Positions 55,581-64,000 of a DNA stretch of 64,000 nucleotides are shown here, in pieces. Each line of letters starts with the position of its first letter. The first letter of the stretch is position 1. The stretch is from Dipteris shenzhenensis (lineage: Eukaryota > Polypodiophyta > Polypodiopsida > Gleicheniales), in the NCBI GenBank assembly GCA_047967505.1, contig CM106538.1, one strand, 5' to 3'. The notes under the pieces are model-generated. The model was not told where the DNA came from. It saw only the letters and a list, made by a program, of their open reading frames with translations, and did no database searches. The translations under genes were made by a program, and so were the position numbers.

Positions 55581-56218
55581 AAGTAGTCCTTGAATAGATG
55601 TTATATATAGAGTTTATATATAGTGATCCCCTCAAGTACTATATGGAGTATCGTAATTGAGTATATTTTTGCATTGCCTAGGTTGTAAGAATTAGTAGGT
55701 TATGAAATATGTGTTCCTCTATTGGCAAAGTACTGAATGACTTGATATGCTTTATTTAGGGGGGTAATCCATAGCTACATGCTTTCTTTAACTCAAATTG
55801 GCCTAGCTATTTTGACACATGAGTGGAGACTTTTGGTTTTTTCTTGTTCATGGGTAGCTCATGCATTTCTTGATTGAGCAAGACGTGACTTTTAGTGGCC
55901 ACTTCTAGTTGTCAGGTTGATTACTACAAAGCATTCATAACTACCATCGAGTGTGTATGGTCCAAACAACCATATGTGAATTTGGGTATGGGATAGATAT
56001 AGTAGGAAAATCTCTATCCTATTAGTTGGTTTGCATCCCTTCCTTGCACCATGCATTAAGCTTTGATGATTCATGAGTGGTTGAGCTAAAATAAGCACAT
56101 GGGTCAAAAGTTATTTATAGGTATTGAATGAGGTTCTTATTGGTTTGTGTGTCCTGCATTGAGCTCTTGTAAGCAATGAAGGTCAAAAGATTAGGTTGTT
56201 TCTTTTTGTGTCAATATA
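55581..56218. other. No gene seen
   Basis: AT-rich sequence between the right end of copy C and the outlying minisatellite cluster, with no repeats or coding frames I can support. Confidence 0.4.
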
Positions 56219-56430
56219 GTCCCAAATCTTGTGGCCTTCTTTCAAAGCACCAAGTTCTGGCAAGATTTGGCCAAATCTTGCTAGCTCCTTTCAAAGCATG
56301 AGAGTCTAGGGAGATTTGGCCACTTGTGGGCTTCTTTCAAAGCACTAGGTTATGGGGAGATTTGGCTGTGCAACCAAATCTTATTATATTCTTTCAAAGC
56401 ACCATGGTCTTGGGAGATTTAGCCATTCAA
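56219..56430. repeat. Outlying cluster of the GATTTGGCC minisatellite
   Basis: Four or five degenerate units (GGGAGATTTGGCxGTGCAxCCAAATCTT, split by CTTTCAAAGCAC) of the same family as the array at 45188-46475, in the same orientation. Confidence 0.8.
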
Positions 56431-59400
56431 AGCACTTATTCTTCCTGAATTCTTCCGAAACTCCTCCATCCTATAGGATGTATTCTATTCTTTTATTTGC
56501 ATCGTCTATCCTTCTTTTGGTTTGTCTTCGTCTAAGTATTTTGGCAAGTGTGTACGCTCTATGATAGCATTGCTTGTATAACTTGCATGAAGGATACATG
56601 TAGCCTTTTAGGGCTCATTCGGGGTTTTGAATTGCTTTTCATTTTGAATTTCCTTTTCTCTTATTTTTGAATTACTTTTTCTCTTGGTTTTATATTTCTA
56701 GGATTTTTGCTTTTACAAAGCAAAATTTTATGAAGTTGCCTTGATGCCATTGAGTATTCCCACAAAGGGGGGGTCATCCAAAATATATCATGTGGGTTCA
56801 AATGTAGTGAGGTTTTAATTCAACGTTTTAAGGTTGACTTATAGGAATGTATTTACATGTAGTGTTTTCTTTATTGAATTTTGAAAAAAAAACCTAGACT
56901 AAGTTTGTATAGAAAAAGGGGTCATTTTATCCCATGCACAATTTACAAATAAGGTGTTTTTAATATCACCTAAATGCACATCGTATCTAGGGTTTCTTGT
57001 TAGTGCACCACCTTGAATATTCAGATTTCCAAGCAGTAGTTAAATTAGAATAATCAAAATATATTGATGTAATGAGTTATGATACTTTGTTCTACATTAT
57101 CCACATCTCCTTCAACTAGCCATGTATGCTTCAATTCTTGTTTTTTAGGCAGGTAGCATTGTGGAATGAAAAAAAATCCTAGCTTCTTGTTGAGCCACGT
57201 GCGATAGATTTTATATCCAATACTTTTATTTCTTAAATGAAATGAAGGGGTAGCCCTGTAATGATTGCTCCACGGTCATCTCCCTCACCTCGCCTTTTGG
57301 CACTTTGGACATGCAGAGTCGCAATAGCCAACACCTCCCAAAAGTTTCATATTACATAAGCCCCTAGTCTTGTTGTCTTTTCCCCATCAGATCACAGATT
57401 CTGCTACCCAATTTGCTTCTCACATTGCGCACTCGTCTGCCTTCTCCCCAATTGTTCCTATCCCCTCCCCAATCCTCCCCTACCTCCCATCGAATGACCC
57501 CTTGCATGCGTCGATTGCCATGCCTTTGGTGTGCTTGCCTCATTCATCTTTAATAATCCCCCAATGTGCTCATCTTTCATAGCCCACATTAGCTTTGCAC
57601 TGGAGCCAAGATTCTGTGAGAGCAGCTTCGGTTCTACAGATCCCACTAGTCTCTTTTCCTTCTTCATAATTCATGCTTTCAGCGTGAGCTTAAGAACCCA
57701 TTTCCATAGCTTAGCTGGAAAATTACACAATTGAGAAGGCTTATACTCTAGGAAAGTTTTTTGCGAGTTTGGGTCATTTTTGTATCGTGGTTTCTTGGAG
57801 GTAGTCCTCACCCAAATTGCGTGCAACGCTCTCTGACATGTAGTGGATGAAGCCACTGCATTTTGTGAAAGGATAAGCGACATCTTCGATGTCACGAAGC
57901 TAGAGCTCAACACTGGGTTGGCTCTCTGAAGCATTGAATTGGGTGACAGTGTTATTAATAGGAAAGTGAATGAAAAACTATTGAAGACATCGGCTTACAA
58001 AGGTATGTTTTCTTTTCCCCTTATTCATCCCTGCAAGTTTCTTTGGATATCTGCTTCTTGCATCGCAATGCAAAGTTCAAGTGCAATTTCCTACCTTTTA
58101 GGATCTAGGCATGCTCGAAATCGCCTGCAAAATTCCAAAGCTGAGATTGCACAATTGCATCAACAGACGAAAAGATGATCTTTCGAAGTCAAGAAGAGCA
58201 AAAGATCTCATGAACACATAGCACATAGCACCTTTCATTCTTTTAGAGCATGAAATCTCAGGCTGATTTGTTTGCACAATTACTTTAAGATCGCGCACAT
58301 GCCGTCTTAGTCTTTTCACATCCGCAAGCTAGACAGGCTTCATGAGAAACTCTTTTGCTCCCTCTACCAGACACCTGAAAACATACAAAGGGAAATCTAT
58401 CAACGAAGCATAATCAATAGTAGCCACCTCAAGATAGAAAAACAATTACTTTAAAGATCTAAGCGAGTAGTTTTAATTGAATGGGCTAGAGCTCGGCAAA
58501 CAAGGACTGCTTTACAAAACTGACATGTCCGTTGCCATGAACCTTATGGATGCAGGTAAAGATAGACAATTACACAATCCATGCCGATTTGCAAGGGAAC
58601 GTGATCTAAGTAGCAAGAATTGGGGGATATAGATCTAGTTGCAGTACAAAATCTGAGCATCTTGATGCAAATTCAGAATTTTTTTGCTATGGTTCAGTCT
58701 CCTCATGCATACAAACAATTAAATTTAAATCTAAGAATCTTGATGAAAGTGCAAACGATGGAAAAAAAGATGAATCATAATTCACATACATAATTCCAAC
58801 ACATTCTCACAAATGCAATAATTCAATGTGACTTCAATCGATAAATATATTAGCAGCTTACATACAATACACAGAGGGAAAACTAGTTCCGACTAATTTT
58901 TGCCTATTTTTATAAGTCCAAGGATAAAAATTAGGAGTCATTGGTCTGTCAATATCGTTTGCTGACATTGTTGAAAATGATAATTAGTTCTTACGGAGCG
59001 TAACTACGTGCCTTGATAGGTAGAAAACCAGATTGGGTGCCAAACATGAACCTCCATCAATCAAATTGCAAGCCCTCGTACATAGAAAACCACATTACAC
59101 ATCATCGTCACCCATATTGCTAACATAGAATCGAATGAGTTTCGACATCATGTTTTAGGACGTGAAGGCTCAAGGTCACCTCTCCATTAGCAGAGATCCA
59201 CATCGGATTTGACTTTGCACACCTCTACAATGATTACTCTCTCTATCAATAAGGACCAAAGAATTTCTTCGCACTTCCAATTGCCACCTTAGAGCTTCAA
59301 AATTCCACTTACATTCCCACAATTCAAGCTCAAGAGTTTCTTGCTTCCGAAAAATGTTGGTTGCCTATAGATGCAATCAAGCATTGATCAACGAGTTGAG

Positions 59401-59649
59401 CATGCCTATACCACTACTTGCCAAAATTTGATTTTGTATCCCTCACCCAATGAATCTCATCATACAGGCTTTCAAGAGGACAGAAGCCTTCATTCCTCAC
59501 AAGCCCACTCTTATGGTGCCCATCTGACCTAGGTGTGGGAAAGCTCCTCCTCATTCGTAGCTCCTCTTCTACAAGCTTGAAACCATACAAAGTCAATGCA
59601 TCATATAGCTCAGTGCACATATACCTAGAACAAGGACCACCCAAGATGT
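56431..59649. other. No supported gene; weak coding hints at 57370-58180
   Basis: Composition is more balanced around 57240-58320, and a splice-like GTATGTTTTC follows LLKTSAYKG-like sequence near 58002, but frames are interrupted and no family is recognisable. Minus-strand frames at 57934-57671 and 59677-59414 are also unassigned. The remainder is ordinary AT-rich sequence. Confidence 0.3.
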
Positions 59650-61010
59650 TGATATGGCATGTTAGCCATTTTAACACTAATACCTAAATAAAAATTTCTA
59701 TATACTAAATGCAAAGTTCTATATCCCAAACTCAAATTGCTACATGCTATATGCAAAATCCTATGTGCAAAATACAAAATCATACATTCCTAAATGCAAA
59801 GTACCATGTGCAAAATGCAAAGTGCTATGTTCTATATCCCAAACTCAAATTGTTTATGCTATATGCAAAATACTAAGTGCAAAATGCAAAATGATATGAA
59901 CCCAAGGAAGGGCACATTCCTTGGTATTATAATTTTTGGAGAGGAAATGTGCCGACTCTCCCCCCACACGAATGTGTAGTTAAGTTTATTTGTTTATGTG
60001 TTGGATACAAAGTGCTAAATGCAAAAATGCTAGTTGCTCAATGCTATGTGCTATATGCAAAATACTATGTACAAAATACAAAATCATACATTTCTAAAAA
60101 CAAAGTACCATGTGCAAAATGCAAAGTGCTATGTTCTATATCCCAAACTCAAATTGCTACATACTATATGCAAAATACTATGTGCAAAATGTAAAATGAT
60201 ATGAACCCAAGGAAGGGCACGTTCCTTGGTCTTATAATTTTTAGAGAGGAAATGTGCTGACTCTCCGAAGCCCCACATGAATATGTGGTTAAGTTTATTT
60301 GTTTATGTGTTGGATACAAAGTGCTATATGCTAAATGCAAAAATGCTAGTTGCTCAATGGTAAGTGCTAATTTTAAATGCAAAATGCTATGTATAAAATT
60401 TATAGTGCTATATCTCAAATTCAAATTCCTACCAAATATATACAAAGTGATAAATGAAAAGTGCTATATCCCAAATTCAAATAGTTGCAAAATATATGCA
60501 AAATAATATATGCTAAACACAAACTCCTATGTGCAAAAAGAAAGAGCTATTTACAATGTTCTATATTCGAAATGCTATATGCTACATTCAAATTGCTATA
60601 TGCTATATTCAAATTGGTATCAACATAAACTAAAGATGTTATAAATTTTGTGTGAAAAATATAAAGTGTTAACAACCTTGATATTTTGTTTGTAGATTAT
60701 TCGAATTGGTGAATTTCAAGTCATTTTTAACACTCAAATCTACAACAGGAAAATAAAGTAGGTGCTTCTACTTTAACATATAATTTACTTTACAAATATG
60801 AAAATGTCACTTATTGAAAGGAGAGAACGTGCTTCCTACATTAGCATAGAGAACAAGAAAAGATGATTACAGTCGAGTTTCTTTTCATGGCTATTCATCA
60901 ATAAATCTCTAAAAGAATGGAACCAAATTGCTTCTCAATATATTTCGAAGATGCAATATTGTGTGTTTTGTGGTAGAATAGGATTTAACACAGGTTCTTT
61001 TACAAAGTTA
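59650..61010. repeat. Inverted homologue of the 17783-19560 block
   Basis: Read on the minus strand, it gives the same order as the left block: CCTATTCTACCACAAAACAC, GGTTCCATTCTTTTAGAGAT, AGGAAGCACGTTCTCTCCTT, CATATTTGTAAAGTAAATTA and AATCTACAAACAAAATATCA. The CCTTGGGTTCAT and TGTGTGGxxGGAGAG repeat units follow, at about 60270-60190 and 59970-59900. No gene is seen. Confidence 0.75.
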
Positions 61011-61066
61011 AAATCAGTAATATCACTACTAGAATCAAGTTTAACACCATATGACTTATCCAATAG

Positions 61067-62031
61067 GGTGTGATTTTTTGGTGAGCTTTTTGTCATGAGC
61101 TTTTTTTCAATTTTCATGAATATTGCGAGCTTTTCATTCACCTAAGAGAGAGAGAGGGGGGGGGTCATGGAGTGGGGTGGGTTGAAAGTTTGGGTTGTGG
61201 TTGCAGTTAAGAGGAGAGAGGGGGGGGAGGGGAGATAAAGGAAAGGGGGAGGGACGGGCGCATGGGTAAGGTGGCATGGAGAAGGGAGGGGAGGGGAGTT
61301 GGAACATATATTCATTATCATAGTGGAGAACGTAGAGGGGGAACTTATAAGGTATGCAAAGAGGAGTGCAAGGAGGAGAGAGAGGATGAGGAATGTGAAA
61401 GTTATGTTCATCTACTAAATGTAAAGGGGAAGGGAGAGCATGTAGGAAATTTGTTTATTTTCAAAGTGTATAATTTGACAGATTTGACCTCATATTTGGA
61501 TTCCTCGATGAATTCCGGTCATTTTGAGTACCAACATGACCATATTCTGATAAAAATTGAAAAAATGGTGTTTTTGTCATTTTGGCCTAGACTCAAAACA
61601 GGCCCCAAACAGGCCAAAATGACAAAAACACCATTTTTTCAATTTTTATCAGAATATGGTCATGTTGGTACTCAAAATGACCGGAATTCGTCGAGGAATC
61701 CAAATATGAGGTCAAATCTGTCAAATTATACACTTTTAAAATGTACATATCTCCCATAGTTCCTCCCTTCTACTTTGAATATGGACATATCTTCCATAAT
61801 TTTTTGCCTCCTACTGCCACTCATATCCTCCCCCCCCTTGTGCATAGTATACACTCTTCCACCCCTCCCACATGCTATGAAAATGAACATATCCTATATT
61901 CTCTCCCCCTCTTTCTAACCTCCCCATCTTTCTTATAACAAAAACATGTATGGATTTCTAAAAAAAGCTCGCAAAAACAAAGGAAATGGTAAAAAAGCTC
62001 ACATTAAAAAGCTCGCCAAAAGATTTCCCCC
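61067..62031. mobile_element. Mutator-like non-autonomous element with 9-bp target duplication (965 bp)
   Basis: TATCCAATA occurs at 61058-61066 and again at 62032-62040, exactly bracketing the segment. The ends are imperfect inverted repeats of about 75 bp: GGGTGTGATTTTTTGGTGAG on the left and, reverse-complemented, GGGGGAAATCTTTTGGCGAG on the right. Each is followed by two more GAGCTTTTT blocks in the same order. A 9-bp duplication with long inverted ends is typical of the Mutator superfamily. There is no transposase. The interior holds G-rich/C-rich strand-asymmetric arms and a central long hairpin. Confidence 0.8.
61463..61736. repeat. Near-perfect hairpin, 126-bp arms and 22-bp loop
   Basis: The left arm (61463-61588) and right arm (61611-61736) are reverse complements, with about one mismatch seen by eye. 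The arms run from AAAGTGTATAATTTGACAG to CATTTTGGCCT and the loop is AGACTCAAAACAGGCCCCAA plus AC. The 165-residue open frame across it is a by-product. Transcription would give a long double-stranded RNA stem. Confidence 0.9.
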
Positions 62032-62069
62032 TATCCAATACGTTCATAAGTTTGCATGTAGAAAATGGC

Positions 62070-62215
62070 CTAGAACATAGATAAAAAATGCAAGTTTAAA
62101 TAAATCTATGTTCTAAATTCACTTTAAAAATTAAGTCAAAATGGAAAATATTATTTAACAATTTTTAGGAAATAGCACTAAATTTATTTATATATATTCT
62201 AGCTCGATATAGCTA
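62070..62215 (-). repeat. Inverted homologue of the 1371-1680 segment
   Basis: On the minus strand this reads GAGGTAGCTATATCGAGCTA, AATATATATAAATAAATTTA, CTATTTCCTAAAAATTG and GACTTAATTTTTAAAGTGAA. The same order is seen at 1388-1640 on the plus strand. Confidence 0.65.
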
Positions 62216-64000
62216 CCTCTCCAGATCTGTTTTGATGTGCTCTCCCTTTATATGTAGTCGCTCTTGATGAATTTATTTTATGGTGGCCAAACTCATGTTT
62301 GCACTTGTGGCCATCTCAACCGATTTGGAGTCCAATAGTGGGAAAGAATGTGTGCTCACATCCCATAGTGGTTAAATAACCTTAACAACCATTATAATCG
62401 GGAGCATGTGTACGTTAGTTGCCAACATTGGGTATTCTAGGGTGTTCCAGTGTAACTCCTCCGTAGTAAGGAGCCATAGATCAAGATAAGACACAATGGT
62501 GTTCTTTATTCTACGGTGCATTACCAAAATGGTGTCCAAGATAAGACCATTGACACGTGATATATTAAGGAAGTCAAATTTTGCTGCGTGGTATCGAATC
62601 TACTGTGAAGTCTACATGACACAGGATATCTGTTGGACGTAGTTGATGGCAGCTGACGGGGATGAATGAAGGTGAATGTTGACTTCGGTCAGGCAAACAG
62701 GATGGAACGCAGCTCGAGTAACTTGTAGCTCCGACGGTGACGATTCTTTATCTGTCGCACAGAAACGTGGAGGGAATGCAGGATAAATTTTCTTGCGAGA
62801 TAAGTTTGAAAGAACTTTAACTTAGGAATGGGCTTGACATTGGAATTTGCTGTGACGAATTGCTTGGCTTTTAGGCTGGCTGCTGGAGACTGTTCAACGA
62901 AAGAGAACGCCTAAAATTTTCACAACAGCGGCTGTCGCTTTTGGATGGGATGGCTACCTAATGATGTTGAAATCACTGCTGATCGGCACCACAAGAAACG
63001 TAGAATGGCAGTGAGATAGACGGAAATAATTCCGAACTGATTACGTCGGCATGTTGTCATCAACAGGATATCAACGAATGAGACTTTTTAGAGCAAAGTG
63101 TCCTATCGCAGACACCCATAACCGTAGAAGCTTTTGTAATGTTCAAACAAGGACTGCTTTGGCGATGGCCGTGGTTGCTGACGAGGATTGCTTTGTGTGA
63201 TGAGATTAATCTGGAGTTGGCGATTGTTCACGTCGAAAAGGATGGCTGATGGTGATTCTTGTTGACGGAGGTTTGAACGGTACATTCGTCTGTGTCATGA
63301 GTTCCGTAAGCAGACGCAAGCAAAAACATTATCACGGGTTATCCAGACACAAGCAAAAACTGTGCCACGTAGAAAGAGACCAGATTGAAATATTTCTAAG
63401 GGAAATTTTCATAATGATTGCATTTACCGAGAAAACCTGTTTTAACCCTTCCTTCCAAGGAGGGCTCGAGGAAAAACCAACCTCCCTTGTTGACACAATT
63501 TTTTACGGAGACAACTTCCTGGAGACTCCTATGGGTGAACTAAAAAACAACTTCTACCTGGTTTTTCACTGCCACTCTGATTTGCAATCAAGCCTTGATG
63601 ACACACGAATAGGCACTAACTCGCCTCCTAGGATAGATCGTTTTCTCCAATCTAGACCATGGCCTCAAGACACCAAGAACCAAAATGGATTCTTTGGGGT
63701 TGGAAAGCATGGAATGATGAGGTGTCGCCTTATCTCATCTCCTAAACAAATGAAATGATGCCATGTGTCCTCTCCCAACCTAAGCCATTCCTAGTTCTTT
63801 TGACTTTTAGAACACGGTGGGATGAGAATAGGATAGAAATGCTTTTAACGGTGGATAAGACCAATCTTTCCCATTCCCATTCTATTTAATGCTCACATGT
63901 GCCGAAACACCCTTTAGACTTACGTCATAGGAGGAAAGAATGGATTCTTTCCCTTCATGGCCTTCAAAGGCTTGGGGAGGCTTATGCCTCCTCCAAATCA
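62216..64000. other. No supported gene at the right edge
   Basis: Composition is more GC-balanced than the repeats. The longest open frame (63249-63758, plus, beginning MVILVDGGLNGTFVCVMSSV, 169 residues) has no recognisable domain or family and no clear splice context. It may be chance or a lineage-specific exon. The last 250 bp contain no repeat shared with the window. Confidence 0.3.

Noticed and set aside
61262-61759. 165-residue frame across the hairpin
   Set aside because: It spans both arms and the loop of a foldback and has no independent support as a protein.
63249-63758. 169-residue plus-strand frame at the right edge as a gene
   Set aside because: No recognisable domain, no splice context and unremarkable composition; kept only as a note in the edge region.

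Overview
The window looks like a gene-poor, repeat-dominated stretch of a land-plant nuclear genome. Three things support this. An AUX1/LAX auxin-influx-carrier gene runs off the left edge. The spliced transposon genes have short GT-AG introns. The transposon families are typical of plants: CACTA/En-Spm-like, a Mutator-like foldback, Ty1/copia fragments and an LTR element with a Met-tRNA-type primer site. The divergent AUX1 N-terminus hints at a non-seed plant, but the sequence does not settle the species.

Layout. Bases 1-700 hold the 5' part of an AUX1/LAX gene (minus strand) and its leader. Bases 1371-2143 are small tandem duplications. Bases 2486-9947 (element A) and 10034-17779 (element B) are two near-complete CACTA-type transposons in opposite orientation, 86 bp apart. 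Each carries two divergently transcribed genes: a tnp2-type transposase and a smaller TnpA-like protein. GACGCG-type short motifs sit at both ends and also between the two genes. A third, left-truncated copy (C) lies at 52576-55580. Every copy is broken, at different points.

Bases 17783-19560 are AT-rich degenerate repeats whose inverted homologue is at about 59650-61010. Bases 20290-26884 (minus) hold exons of a Ulp1/C48 cysteine-protease-like gene whose protease part is present three times in tandem. Bases 27785-29260 are extremely pyrimidine-rich. Bases 29470-38645 are a satellite of roughly 181-bp monomers organised as a roughly 543-bp trimeric higher-order repeat. Bases 38768-42165 hold a repeat-bearing ORF followed by a frameshifted DUF7869-type transposase-like gene.

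Bases 43980-44360 are a copia fragment. Bases 45188-46475 are a palindrome-containing minisatellite. Bases 46939-49173 are a compact LTR retrotransposon with two 297-bp LTRs, a 5-bp target duplication and only a Gag-like zinc-knuckle ORF. Bases 50502-52364 (minus) hold an unidentified gene candidate with 20-residue repeats. Bases 61067-62031 are a Mutator-like non-autonomous element with a 9-bp target duplication and a 126-bp-arm hairpin at its core. The last 1.8 kb contains no gene I can support.

How the parts relate. The only clearly host gene is AUX1/LAX. The most system-like object is the CACTA family. Its motif clusters, present at both ends and in the shared divergent promoter, suggest that the TnpA-like protein both pairs the ends and controls both genes. 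The inverted A/B pair could yield a long hairpin transcript that silences the family. These functional readings are inference; the structures are read directly from the sequence.
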